Shown: positions 25,118-38,876 of the stretch, piece by piece
Layout: every line of letters starts with the position of its first letter
How positions within the stretch are numbered: position 1 is the first letter of the stretch
NCBI GenBank assembly: GCA_037893245.1
Contig: JBAIAA010000262.1
Coordinates: 1,302,001 to 1,366,000, forward strand
Direction of reading: 5' to 3'
DNA from: Crossaster papposus
Lineage: Eukaryota > Echinodermata > Asteroidea > Velatida > Solasteridae
Length of the DNA: 64,000 bases
Translations under genes and position numbers: made by a program
The notes under the pieces: generated by a model
The model's input: the letters and a program-made list of their open reading frames with translations, nothing else
Told to the model about the DNA's origin: nothing
The model's database searches: none

Positions 25118-27435
25118 TCATGTGAATTTAGAAACAACAAACAAAATTAAAGCAGACATTCTAAAAACATTCTAAAATATTTTTTAAATTTGAATAAGAG
25201 TGAAGAAAAAATACCTCTTTAGCAGAGCGAGGTTTGAGTCTTCGGACCTCTGGGTTATGGGCCCAGCACGCTCCCACTGCAACACTCTGCGTAACTATTT
25301 TTTAATGAAAATTAAATCACTATCAAGGAAATAATTATCCGGAGCAGACCGAGGTTGTGGTCATCCGAACTCTCGGTTACTGACCAAGAAAGTGTCTACT
25401 TCGTCACTCTGAGTCGAGTACCTCAAGTCATACCAACAACTTGTTAGCAGAGGGAAGTTTCGATCTTCGGACCTCCGGGTTATGGGCCCATCACGCTTCC
25501 ACTGCGCCACTCTGCTTCATGTGAATTTAGAAACAGCAAACAAAATTAAAGCACACATTGTAAAAACATTCTAAAATATTTATTACATTTGAATAACAGT
25601 GAAGCAAAAATACCTCTTTAGCAGAACGAGGTTTTGGTCCTCGGACCTCTTGGTTATGGGCCCAGCACGCTCCCACTGCTCCACTGTGCGTAACTATTTT
25701 TAATGAAAAGGAAATCACTATTAAGGAAATAATTATCCTGAGCAGACCGAGGTTGTGGTCATCCGAACTCTCGGTTACTGACCAAGAAAGTGTCTACTTC
25801 GTCACTCTGAGTCGAGTACCTCAAGTCATACCAACAACTTGTTAGCAGAGGGAAGTTTCGATCTTCGGACCTCCGGGTTATGGGCCCATCACGCTTCCAC
25901 TGCGCCACTCTGCTTCATGTGAATTTAGAAACAGCAAACAAAATTAAAGCACACATTGTAAAAACATTCTAAAATATGTATTACATTTGAATAACAGTTA
26001 AGCAAAAATACCTCTTTAGCCGAGCGAGGTTTTTGTCCTCGGACCTCTGGGTTATGGGCCCAACACGCTCCCACTGCTCCACTATGGGTAACTATTTTTA
26101 ATGAAAAGGAAATCACTATTAAGGAAATAATTATCCTGAGCAGACCGAGGTTGTGGTCATCCGACCTCTCCGTTACTGACCAAGAAAGTGTCTACTTCGT
26201 CACTCTGAGTCGAGTACCTCAAGTCATACCAACAACTTGTTAGCAGAGGGAAGTTTCGATCTTCGGACCTCCGGGTTATGGGCCCATTACGCTTCCACTG
26301 CGCCACTCTGCTTCATGTGAATTTAGAAACAGCAAACAAAATTAAAGCACACATTGTAAAAACATTCTAAAATATTTATTACATTTGAATAACAGTGAAG
26401 CAAAAATACCTCTTTAGCAGAACGAGGTTTTGGTCCTCGGACCTCTTGGTTATGGGCCCAGCACGCTCCCACTGCTCCACTGTGCGTAACTATTTTTAAT
26501 GAAAAGGAAATCACTATTAAGGAAATAATTATCCTGAGCAGACCGAGGTTGTGGTCATCCGACCTCTCCGTTACTGACCAAGAAAGTGTCTACTTCGTCA
26601 CTCTGAGTAGAGTACCTCAAGTCATACCAAAAACTTGTTAGCAGAGCGAAATTTCGATCTTCGGACCTCTGGGTTATGGGCCCATCACGCTTCCACTGCG
26701 CCACTCTGCTTCATGTGAATTTAGAAACAGCAAACAAAATTAAAGGAAAAAATTGTAAAAACATTCTAAAATATTTATTACATTTGAATAACAGTGAAGC
26801 AAAAATACCTCTTTAGCAGAACGAGGTTTTGGTCCTCGGACATCTTGGTTATGGGCCCAGCACGCTCCCGTTTCTCCACTATGCGTAACTATTTTTAATG
26901 AAAATGAAATCACTATTAAGGAAATAATTATCCTGAGCAGACCGAGGTTGTGGTCATCCGACCTCTCCGTTACTGACCAAGAAAGTGTCTACTTCGTCAC
27001 TCTGAGTAGAGTACCTCAAGTCATACCAAAAACTTGTTAGCAGAGCGAGGTTTCGATCCTCGGACCTCTGGATTATGGGCCCAGCACGCGTCCACTGTGC
27101 CACTCTGCTTCATGTGCATTTAGAAACAACGAACAAAATTAAAGCAGACATTATAAAAACATTCTAAAATATGTATTACATTTGAATAACAGTTAAGCAA
27201 AAATACCTCTTTAGCCGAGCGAGGTTTTGGTCCTCGGACCTCTGGGTTATGGGCCCAACACGCTCCCACTGCTCCACTATGGGTAACTATTTTTAATGAA
27301 AAGGAAATCACTATTAAGGAAATACTTATCCTGAGCAGACCGAGGTTGTGGTCATCCGACCTCTCCGTTACTGACCAAGAAAGTGTCTACTTCGTCACTC
27401 TTAGTAGAGTACCTCAAGTCATACCAAAAACTTGT

Positions 27436-27507
27436 TAGCAGAGCGAGGTTTCGATCCTCGGACCTCTAGGTTATGGGCCCAGCACGCTTCCACTGCGCCA
27501 CTCTGCT
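27436..27507 (-). tRNA. tRNA-iMet (CAT)-like copy, G-U in anticodon stem
   Basis: One substitution from the consensus, still paired as G-U; T5 terminator after 5 nt. Confidence 0.7.
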
Positions 27508-28231
27508 TCATGTGAATTGAGAAACAACAAACAAAATTAAAGCAGACATTCTAAAAACATTCTAAAATATTTATTAAATTTGAATAACAGTGAAGAAAAA
27601 ATACCTCTTTAGCAGAACGAGGTTTTGGTCCTCGGACCTCTTGGTTATGGGCCCAGCACGCTCCCACTGCTCCACTGTGCGTAACTATTTTTAATGAAAA
27701 GGAAATCACTATTAAGGAAATAATTATCCTGAGCAGACCGAGGTTGTGGTCATCCGAACTCTCGGTTACTGACCAAGAAAGTGTCTACTTCGTCACTCTG
27801 AGTCGAGTACCTCAAGTCATACCAACAACTTGTTAGCAGAGGGAAGTTTCGATCTTCGGACCTCCGGGTTATGGGCCCATCACGCTTCCACTGCGCCACT
27901 CTGCTTCATGTGAATTTAGAAACAGCAAACAAAATTAAAGCACACATTGTAAAAACATTCTAAAATATGTATTACATTTGAATAACAGTTAAGCAAAAAT
28001 ACCTCTTTAGCCGAGCGAGGTTTTTGTCCTCGGACCTCTGGGTTATGGGCCCAACACGCTCCCACTGCTCCACTATGGGTAACTATTTTTAATGAAAAGG
28101 AAATCACTATTAAGGAAATAATTATCCTGAGCAGACCGAGGTTGTGGTCATCCGACCTCTCCGTTACTGACCAAGAAAGTGTCTACTTCGTCACTCTTAG
28201 TAGAGTACCTCAAGTCATACCAAAAACTTGT

Positions 28232-28303
28232 TAGCAGAGCGAGGTTTCGATCCTCGGACCTCTAGGTTATGGGCCCAGCACGCTTCCACTGCGCCACTCT
28301 GCT
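28232..28303 (-). tRNA. tRNA-iMet (CAT)-like copy, G-U in anticodon stem
   Basis: One substitution from the consensus, still paired as G-U; T5 terminator after 5 nt. Confidence 0.7.
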
Positions 28304-30222
28304 TCATGTGAATTTAGAAACAACAAACAAAATTAAAGCAGACATTCTAAAAACATTCTAAAATATTTTTTAAATTTGAATAAGAGTGAAGAAAAAATAC
28401 CTCTTTAGCAGAGCGAGGTTTGGGTCTTCGGACCTCTGGGTTATGGGCCCAGCACGCTCCCACTGCAACACTCTGCGTAACTATTTTTTAATGAAAATTA
28501 AATCACTATCAAGGAAATAATTATCCGGAGCAGACCGAGGTTGTGGTCATCCGAACTCTCGGTTACTGACCAAGAAAGTGTCTACTTCGTCACTCTGAGT
28601 CGAGTACCTCAAGTCATACCAACAACTTGTTAGCAGAGGGAAGTTTCGATCTTCGGACCTCCGGGTTATGGGCCTATCACGCTTCCACTGCGCCACTCTG
28701 CTTCATGTGAATTTAGAAACAGCAAACAAAATTAAAGCACACATTGTAAAAACATTCTAAAATATTTATTACATTTGAATAACAGTGAAGCAAAAATACC
28801 TCTTTAGCAGAACGAGGTTTTGGTCCTCGGACCTCTTGGTTATGGGCCCAGCACGCTCCCACTGCTCCACTGTGCGTAACTATTTTTAATGAAAAGGAAA
28901 TCACTATTAAGGAAATAATTATCCTGAGCAGACCGAGGTTGTGGTCATCCGAACTCTCGGTTACTGACCAAGAAAGTGTCTACTTCGTCACTCTGAGTCG
29001 AGTACCTCAAGTCATACCAACAACTTGTTAGCAGAGGGAAGTTTCGATCTTCGGACCTCCGGGTTATGGGCCCATTACGCTTCCACTGCGCCACTCTGCT
29101 TCATGTGAATTTAGAAACAGCAAACAAAATTAAAGCACACATTGTAAAAACATTCTAAAATATTTATTACATTTGAATAACAGTGAAGCAAAAATATCTC
29201 TTTAGCAGAACGAGGTTTTGGTCCTCGGACCTCTTGGTTATGGGCCCAGCACGCTCCCACTGCTCCACTGTGCGTAACTATTTTTAATGAAAAGGAAATC
29301 ACTATTAAGGAAATAATTATCCTGAGCAGACCGAGGTTGTGGTCATCCGACCTCTCCGTTACTGACCAAGAAAGTGTCTACTTCGTCACTCTGAGTAGAG
29401 TACCTCAAGTCATACCAAAAACTTGTTAGCACAGCGAGGTTTCAATCCTCGGACCTCTGGGTTATGGGCCCAGCACGCTTCCACTGCGCCACTCTGCTTC
29501 ATGTGAATTTAGAAACAGCAAACAAAATTAAAGCACACATTGTAAAAACATTCTAAAATATTTATTACATTTGAATAACAGTGAAGCAAAAATACCTCTT
29601 TAGCAGAACGAGGTTTTGGTCCTCGGACCTCTTGGTTATGGGCCCAGCACGCTCCCACTGCTCCACTGTGCGTAACTATTTTTAATGAAAAGGAAATCAC
29701 TATTAAGGAAATAATTATCCTGAGCAGACCGAGGTTGTGGTCATCCGAACTCTCGGTTACTGACCAAGAAAGTGTCTACTTCGTCACTCTGAGTCGAGTA
29801 CCTCAAGTCATACCAACAACTTGTTAGCAGAGGGAAGTTTCGATCTTCGGACCTCCGGGTTATGGGCCCATCACGCTTCCACTGCGCCACTCTGCTTCAT
29901 GTGAATTTAGAAACAGCAAACAAAATTAAAGCACACATTGTAAAAACATTCTAAAATATGTATTACATTTGAATAACAGTTAAGCAAAAATACCTCTTTA
30001 GCCGAGCGAGGTTTTTGTCCTCGGACCTCTGGGTTATGGGCCCAACACGCTCCCACTGCTCCACTATGGGTAACTATTTTTAATGAAAAGGAAATCACTA
30101 TTAAGGAAATAATTATCCTGAGCAGACCGAGGTTGTGGTCATCCGACCTCTCCGTTACTGACCAAGAAAGTGTCTACTTCGTCACTCTTAGTAGAGTACC
30201 TCAAGTCATACCAAAAACTTGT

Positions 30223-30294
30223 TAGCAGAGCGAGGTTTCGATCCTCGGACCTCTAGGTTATGGGCCCAGCACGCTTCCACTGCGCCACTCTGCT
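30223..30294 (-). tRNA. tRNA-iMet (CAT)-like copy, G-U in anticodon stem
   Basis: One substitution from the consensus, still paired as G-U; T5 terminator after 5 nt. Confidence 0.7.
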
Positions 30295-32201
30295 TCATGT
30301 AAATTTAGAAACAACAAACAAAATTAAAGCAGACATTCTAAAAACATTCTAAAATATTTTTTTAAATTTGAATAACAGTGAAGAAAAAATACCTCTTTAG
30401 CAGAGCGAGGTTTGGGTCTTCGGACCTCTGGGTTATGGGCCCAGCAACACTCTGCGTAACTATTTTTTAATGAAAATTAAATCACTATCAAGGAAATAAT
30501 TATCCGGAGCAGACCGAGGTTGTGGTCATCCGAACTCTCGGTTACTGACCAAGAAAGTGTCTACTTCGTCACTCTGAGTCGAGTACCTCAAGTCATACCA
30601 ACAACTTGTTAGCAGAGGGAAGTTTCGATCTTCGGACCTCCGGGTTATGGGCCCATCACGCTTCCACTGCGCCACTCTGCTTCATGTGAATTTAGAAACA
30701 GCAAACAAAATTAAAGCACACATTGTAAAAACATTCTAAAATATTTATTACATTTGAATAACAGTGAAGCAAAAATACCTCTTTAGCAGAACGAGGTTTT
30801 GGTCCTCGGACCTCTTGGTTATGGGCCCAGCACGCTCCCACTGCTCCACTGTGCGTAACTATTTTTAATGAAAAGGAAATCACTATTAAGGAAATAATTA
30901 TCCTGAGCAGACCGAGGTTGTGGTCATCCGAACTCTCGGTTACTGACCAAGAAAGTGTCTACTTCGTCACTCTGAGTCGAGTACCTCAAGTCATACCAAC
31001 AACTTGTTAGCAGAGGGAAGTTTCGATCTTCGGACCTCCGGGTTATGGGCCCATCACGCTTCCACTGCGCCACTCTGCTTCATGTGAATTTAGAAACAGC
31101 AAACAAAATTAAAGCACACATTGTAAAAACATTCTAAAATATTTATTACATTTGAATAACAGTGAAGCAAAAATACCTCTTTAGCAGAACGAGGTTTTGG
31201 TCCTCGGACCTCTTGGTTATGGGCCCAGCACGCTCCCACTGCTCCACTGTGCGTAACTATTTTTAATGAAAAGGAAATCACTATTAAGGAAATAATTATC
31301 CTGAGCAGACCGAGGTTGTGGTCATCCGACCTCTCCGTTACTGACCAAGAAAGTGTCTACTTCGTCACTCTGAGTAGAGTACCTCAAGTCATACCAAAAA
31401 CTTGTTAGCACAGCGAGGTTTCAATCCTCGGACCTCTGGGTTATGGGCCCAGCACGCTTCCACTGCGCCACTCTGCTTCATGTGAATTTAGAAACAACAA
31501 ACAAAATTAAAGCAGACATTCTAAAAAAAATTAAAATATTTATTAAATTTGAATAACAGTGAAGAAAAAATACCTCTTTAGCAGAGCGAGGTTTGAGTCT
31601 TCGGACTTCTGGGTTATGGGCCCAGCACGCTCCCACTGCAACACTCTGCGTAACTATTTTTTAATGAAAATTAAATCACTATCAAGGAAATAATTATCCG
31701 GAGCAGACCGAGGTTGTGGTCATCCGAACTCTCGGTTACTGACCAAGAAAATGTCTACTTCGTCACTCTGAGTCGAGTACCTCAAGTCATACCAACAACT
31801 TGTTAGCAGAGGGAAGTTTCGATCTTCGGACCTCCGGGTTATGGGCCAATCACGCTTCCACTGCGCCACTCTGCTTCATGTGAATTTAGAAACAGCAAAC
31901 AAAATTAAAGCACACATTGTAAAAACATTCTAAAATATTTATTACATTTGAATAACAGTGAAGCAAAAATACCTCTTTAGCAGAACGAGGTTTTGGTCCT
32001 CGGACCTCTTGGTTATGGGCCCAGCACGCTCCCACTGCTCCACTGTGCGTAACTATTTTTAATGAAAAGGAAATCACTATTAAGGAAATAATTATCCTGA
32101 GCAGACCGAGGTTGTGGTCATCCGACCTCTCCGTTACTGACCAAGAAAGTGTCTACTTCGTCACTCTTAGTAGAGTACCTCAAGTCATACCAAAAACTTG
32201 T

Positions 32202-32273
32202 TAGCAGAGCGAGGTTTCGATCCTCGGACCTCTAGGTTATGGGCCCAGCACGCTTCCACTGCGCCACTCTGCT
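32202..32273 (-). tRNA. tRNA-iMet (CAT)-like copy, G-U in anticodon stem
   Basis: One substitution from the consensus, still paired as G-U; T5 terminator after 5 nt. Confidence 0.7.
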
Positions 32274-33399
32274 TCATGTGAATTGAGAAACAACAAACAA
32301 AATTAAAGCAGACATTCTAAAAACATTCTAAAATATTTATTAAATTTGAATAACAGTGAAGAAAAAATACCTCTTTAGCAGAGCGAGGTTTGGGTCTTCG
32401 GACCTCTGGGTTATGGGCCCAGCACGCTCCCACTGCAACACTCTGCGTAACTATTTTTTAATGAAAATTAAATCACTATCAAGGAAACAATTATCCGGAG
32501 CAGACCGAGGTTGTGGTCATCCGAACTCTCGGTTACTGACCAAGAAAGTGTCTACTTCGTCACTCTGAGTCGAGTACCTCAAGTCATACCAACAACTTGT
32601 TAGCAGAGGGAAGTTTCGATCTTCGGACCTCCGGGTTATGGGCCCACCACGCTTCCACTGCGCCACTCTGCTTCATGTGAATTTAGAAACAGCAAACAAA
32701 ATTAAAGCACACATTGTAAAAACATTCTAAAATATTTATTACATTTGAATAACAGTGAAGCAAAAATACCTCTTTAGCAGAACGAGGTTTTGGTCCTCGG
32801 ACCTCTTGGTTATGGGCCCAGCACGCTCCCACTGCTCCACTGTGCGTAACTATTTTTTTTAATGAAAAGGAAATCACTATTAAGGAAATAATTATCCTGA
32901 GCAGACCGAGGTTGTGGTCATCCGAACTCTCGGTTACTGACCAAGAAAGTGTCTACTTCGTCACTCTGAGTCGAGTACCTCAAGTCATACCAACAACTTG
33001 TTAGCAGAGGGAAGTTTCGATCTTCGGACCTCCGGGTTATGGGCCCATCACGCTTCCACTGCGCCACTCTGCTTCATGTGAATTTAGAAACAGCAAACAA
33101 AATTAAAGCACACATTGTAAAAACATTCTAAAATATGTATTACATTTGAATAACAGTTAAGCAAAAATACCTCTTTAGCCGAGCGAGGTTTTTGTCCTCG
33201 GACCTCTGGGTTATGGGCCCAACACGCTCCCACTGCTCCACTATGGGTAACTATTTTTAATGAAAAGGAAATCACTATTAAGGAAATAATTATCCTGAGC
33301 AGACCGAGGTTGTGGTCATCCGACCTCTCCGTTACTGACCAAGAAAGTGTCTACTTCGTCACTCTTAGTAGAGTACCTCAAGTCATACCAAAAACTTGT

Positions 33400-33471
33400 T
33401 AGCAGAGCGAGGTTTCGATCCTCGGACCTCTAGGTTATGGGCCCAGCACGCTTCCACTGCGCCACTCTGCT
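33400..33471 (-). tRNA. tRNA-iMet (CAT)-like copy, G-U in anticodon stem
   Basis: One substitution from the consensus, still paired as G-U; T5 terminator after 5 nt. Confidence 0.7.
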
Positions 33472-36400
33472 TCATGTGAATTTAGAAACAACAAACAAAA
33501 TTAAAGCAGACATTCTAAAAACATTCTAAAATATTTTTTAAATTTGAATAAGAGTGAAGAAAAAATACCTCTTTAGCAGAGCGAGGTTTGGGTCTTCGGA
33601 CCTCTGGGTTATGGGTCCAGCACGCTCCCACTGCAACACTCTGCGTAACTATTTTTTAATGAAAATTAAATCACTATCAAGGAAATAATTATCCGGAGCA
33701 GACCGAGGTTGTGGTCATCCGAACTCTCGGTTACTGACCAAGAAAGTGTCTACTTCGTCACTCTGAGTCGAGTACCTCAAGTCATACCAACAACTTGTTA
33801 GCAGAGGGAAGTTTCGATCTTCGGACCTCCGGGTTATGGGCCCATCACGCTTCCACTGCGCCACTCTGCTTCATGTGAATTTAGAAACAGCAAACAAAAT
33901 TAAAGCACACATTGTAAAAACATTCTAAAATATTTATTACATTTGAATAACAGTGAAGCAAAAATACCTCTTTAGCAGAACGAGGTTTTGGTCCTCGGAC
34001 CTCTTGGTTATGGGCCCAGCACGCTCCCACTGCTCCACTGTGCGTAACTATTTTTAATGAAAAGGAAATCACTATTAAGGAAATAATTATCCAGAGCAGA
34101 CCGAGGTTGTGGTCATCCGAACTCTCGGTTACTGACCAAGAAAGTGTCTACTTCGTCACTCTGAGTCGAGTACCTCAAGTCATACCAACAACTTGTTAGC
34201 AGAGGGAAGTTTCGATCTTCGGACCTCCGGGTTATGGGCCCATCACGCTTCCACTGCGCCACTCTGCTTCATGTGAATTTAGAAACAGCAAACAAAATTA
34301 AAGCACACATTGTAAAAACATTCTAAAATATGTATTACATTTGAATAACAGTTAAGCAAAAATACCTCTTTAGCCGAGCGAGGTTTTTGTCCTCGGACCT
34401 CTGGGTTATGGGCCCAACACGCTCCCACTGCTCCACTATGGGTAACTATTTTTAATGAAAAGGAAATCACTATTAAGGAAATAATTATCCTGAGCAGACC
34501 GAGGTTGTGGTCATCCGACCTCTCCGTTACTGACCAAGAAAGTGTCTACTTCGTCACTCTTAGTAGAGTACCTCAAGTCATACCAAAAACTTGTTAGCAG
34601 AGCGAGGATTCGATCCTCGGACCTCTAGGTTATGGGCCCAGCACGCTTCCACTGCGCCACTCTGCTTCATGTGAATTTAGAAACAACAAACAAAATTAAA
34701 GCAGACATTCTAAAAACATGCTAAAATATTTTTTAAATTTGAATAAGAGTGAAGAAAAAATACCTCTTTAGCAGAGCGAGGTTTGGGTCTTCGGACCTCT
34801 GGGTTATGGGTCCAGCACGCTCCCACTGCAACACTCTGCGTAACTAATTTTTAATGAAAATTAAATCACTATCAAGGAAATAATTATCCGGAGCAGACCG
34901 AGGTTGTGGTCATCCGAACTCTCGGTTACTGACCAAGAAAGTGTCTACTTCGTCACTCTGAGTCGAGTACCTCAAGTCATACCAACAACTTGTTAACAGA
35001 GGGAAGTTTCGATCTTCGGACCTCCGGGTTATGGGCCCATCACGCTTCCACTGCGCCACTCTGCTTCATGTGAATTTAGAAACAGCAAACAAAATTAAAG
35101 CACACATTGTAAAAACATTCTAAAATATTTATTACATTTGAATAACAGTGAAGCAAAAATACCTCTTTAGCAGAACGAGGTTTTGGTCCTCGGACCTCTT
35201 GGTTATGGGCCCAGCACGCTCCCACTGCTCCACTGTGCGTAACTATTTTTAATGAAAAGGAAATCACTATTAAGGAAATAATTATCCTGAGCAGACCGAG
35301 GTTGTGGTCATCCGAACTCTCGGTTACTGACCAAGAAAGTGTCTACTTCGTCACTCTGAGTCGAGTACCTCAAGTCATACCAACAACTTGTTAGCAGAGG
35401 GAAGTTTCGATCTTCGGACCTCCGGGTTATGGGCCCATCACGCTTCCACTGCGCCACTCTGCTTCATGTGAATTTAGAAACAACAAACAAAATTAAAGCA
35501 GACATTCTAAAAACATTCTAAAATATTTATTAAATTTGAATAACAGTGAAAAAAAAATACCTCTTTAGCAGAGCGAGGTTTGGGTCTTCGGACCTCTGGG
35601 TTATGGGCCCAGCACGCTCCCACTGCTCCACTGTGCGTAACTATTTTTAATGAAAAGGAAATCACTATTAAGGAAATAATTATCCTGAGCAGACCGAGGT
35701 TGTGGTCATCCGAACTCTCGGTTACTGACCAAGAAAGTGTCTACTTCGTCACTCTGAGTCGAGTACCTCAAGTCATACCAACAACTTGTTAGCAGAGGGA
35801 AGTTTCGATCTTCGGACCTCCGGGTTATGGGCCCATCACGCTTCCACTGCGCCACTCTGCTTCATGTGAATTTAGAAACAACAAACAAAAATAAAGCAGA
35901 CATTCTAAAAACATTCTAAAATATTTATTAAATTTGAATAACAGTGAAAAAAAAATACCTCTTTAGCAGAGCGAGGTTTGGGTCTTCGGACCTCTGGGTT
36001 ATGGGCCCAGCACGCTCCCACTGCAACACTCTGCGTAACTATTTTTTAATGAAAATTAAATCACTATCAAGGAAATAATTATCCGGAGCAGACCGAGGTT
36101 GTGGTCATCCGAACTCTCGGTTACTGACCAAGAAAGTGTCTACTTCGTCACTCTGAGTCGAGTACCTCAAGTCATACCAACAACTTGTTAGCAGAGGGAA
36201 GTTTCGATCTTCGGACCTCCAGGTTATGGGCCCATCACGCTTCCACTGTGCCACTCTGCTTCATGTGAATTTAGAAACAGCAAACAAAATTAAAGCACAC
36301 ATTGTAAAAACATTCTAAAATATTTATTACATTTGAATAACAGTGAAGCAAAAATACCTCTTTAGCAGAACGAGGTTTTGGTTCTCGGACCTCTTGGTTA

Positions 36401-37782
36401 TGGGCCCAGCACGCTCCCACGGCTCCACTGTGCGTAACTATTTTTAATGAAAAGGAAATCACTATTAAGGAAATAATTATCCTGAGCAGACCGAGGTTGT
36501 GGTCATCCGACCTCTCCGTTACTGACCAAGAAAGTGTCTACTTCGTCACTCTGAGTAGAGTACATCAAGTCATACCAAAAACTTGTTAGCACAGCGAGGT
36601 TTCAATCCTCCGACCTCTGGGTTATGGGCCCAGCACGCTTCCACTGCGCCACTCAGCTTCATGTGAATTTAGAAACAACAAACAAAATTAAAGCAGACAT
36701 TCTAACAAAAAATCTAAAATATTTATTAAATTTGAATAACAGTGAAGAAAAAATACCTCTTTAGCAGAGCGAGGTTTGAGTCTTCGGACCTCTGGGTTAT
36801 GGGCCCAGCACGCTCCCACTGCAACACTCTGCGTAACTATTTTTTAATGAAAATTAAATCACTATCAAGGAAATAATTATCCGGAGCAGACCGAGGTTGT
36901 GGTCATCCGAACTCTCGGTTACTGACCAAGAAAGTGTCTACTTCGTCACTCTGAGTCGAGTACCTCAAGTCATACCAACAACTTGTTAGCAGAGGGAAGT
37001 TTCGATCTTCGGACCTCCGGGTTATGGGCCCATCACGCTTCCACTGCGCCACTCTGCTTCATGTGAATTTAGAAACAGCAAACAAAATTAAAGGACACAT
37101 TGTAAAAACATTCTAAAATATTTATTACATTTGAATAACAGTGAAGCAAAAATACCTCTTTAGCAGAACGAGGTTTTGGTCCTCGGACCTCTTGGTTATG
37201 GGCCCAGCACGCTCCCACTGCTCCACTGTGCGTAACTATTTTTAATGAAAAGGAAATCACTATTAAGGAAATAATTATCCTGAGCAGACCGAGGTTGTGG
37301 TCATCCGAACTCTCGGTTACTGACCAAGAAAGTGTCTACTTCGTCACTCTGAGTCGAGTACCTTAAGTCATACCAACAACTTGTTAGCAGAGGGAAGTTT
37401 CAATCTTCGGACCTCCGGGTTATGGGCCCATCACGCTTACACTGCGCCACTCTGCTTCATGTGAATTTAGAAACAGCAAACAAAATTAAAGCACACATTG
37501 TAAAAACATTCTAAAATATGTATTACATTTGAATAACAGTTAAGCAAAAATACCTCTTTAGCCGAGCGAGGTTTTTGTCCTCGGACCTCTGGGTTATGGG
37601 CCCAACACGCTCCCACTGCTCCACTATGGGTAACTATTTTTAATGAAAAGGAAATCACTATTAAGGAAATAATTATCCTGAGCAGACCGAGGTTGTGGTC
37701 ATCCGACCTCTCCGTTACTGACCAAGAAAGTGTCTACTTCGTCACTCTTAGTAGAGTACCTCAAGTCATACCAAAAACTTGT

Positions 37783-37854
37783 TAGCAGAGCGAGGTTTCG
37801 ATCCTCGGACCTCTAGGTTATTGGCCCAGCACGCTTCCACTGCGCCACTCTGCT
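37783..37854 (-). tRNA. Initiator-tRNA body with anticodon AAT
   Basis: Same as the G-U class copies except for one more change that turns the anticodon loop CCCATAA into CCAATAA, so the anticodon is AAT rather than CAT. Stems, box A, box B and T5 terminator are otherwise intact. It would not decode AUG as read; probably a variant pseudogene. Confidence 0.55.
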
Positions 37855-38186
37855 TCATGTGAATTTAGAAACAACAAACTAAATTAAAGCAGACATTCTA
37901 AAAACATTCTAAAATATTTATTAAATTTGAATAACAGTGAAGATACAATACCTCTTTAGCAGAGCGAGGTTTGGGTCTTCGGACCTCTGGGTTATGGGCC
38001 CAGCACGCTCCCACTGCAACACTCTGCGTAACTATTTTTTAATGAAAATTAAATCACTATCAAGGAAATAATTATCCGGAGCAGACCGAGGTTGTGGTCA
38101 TCCGAACTCTCGGTTACTGACCAAGAAAGTGTCTACTTCGTCACTCTGAGTAGAGTACCTCAAGTCATACCAAAAACTTGTTAGCA

Positions 38187-38258
38187 CAGCGAGGTTTCAA
38201 TCCTCGGACCTCTGGGTTATGGGCCCAGCACGCTCCCACTGCAACACTCTGCGTAACT
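38187..38258 (-). pseudogene. Hybrid C/A tRNA module
   Basis: The T-arm half belongs to a C module (AGCGAGGTTTCAATCC on the plus strand), while the acceptor/D-arm half is that of an A module (CTCCCACTGCAACAC). It is followed by the A-to-B linker rather than the 102-bp linker. This is the expected product of recombination between an A and a C module inside their shared core and creates a local 224-bp period. Confidence 0.75.
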
Positions 38259-38804
38259 ATTTTTTAATGAAAATTAAATCACTATCAAGGAAATAATTAT
38301 CCGGAGCAGACCGAGGTTGTGGTCATCCGAACTCTCGGTTACTGACCAAGAAAGTGTCTACTTCGTCACTCTGAGTCGAGTACCTCAAGTCATACCAACA
38401 ACTTGTTAGCAGAGGGAAGTTTCGATCTTCGGACCTCCGGGTTATGGGCCCATCACGCTTCCACTGCGCCACTCTGCTTCATGTGAATTTAGAAACAGCA
38501 AACAAAATTAAAGCACACATTGTAAAAACATTCTAAAATATTTATTACATTTGAATAACAGTGAAGCAAAAATACCTCTTTAGCAGAACGAGGTTTTGGT
38601 CCTCGGACCTCTTGGTTATGGGCCCAGCACGCTCCCACTGCTCCACTGTGCGTAACTATTTTTAATGAAAAGGAAATCACTATTAAGGAAATAATTATCC
38701 TGAGCAGACCGAGGTTGTGGTCATCCGACCTCTCCGTTACTGACCAAGAAAGTGTCTACTTCGTCACTCTTAGTAGAGTACCTCAAGTCATACCAAAAAC
38801 TTGT

Positions 38805-38876
38805 TAGCAGAGCGAGGTTTCGATCCTCGGACCTCTAGGTTATGGGCCCAGCACGCTTCCACTGCGCCACTCTGCT
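38805..38876 (-). tRNA. tRNA-iMet (CAT)-like copy, G-U in anticodon stem
   Basis: One substitution from the consensus, still paired as G-U; T5 terminator after 5 nt. Confidence 0.7.
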
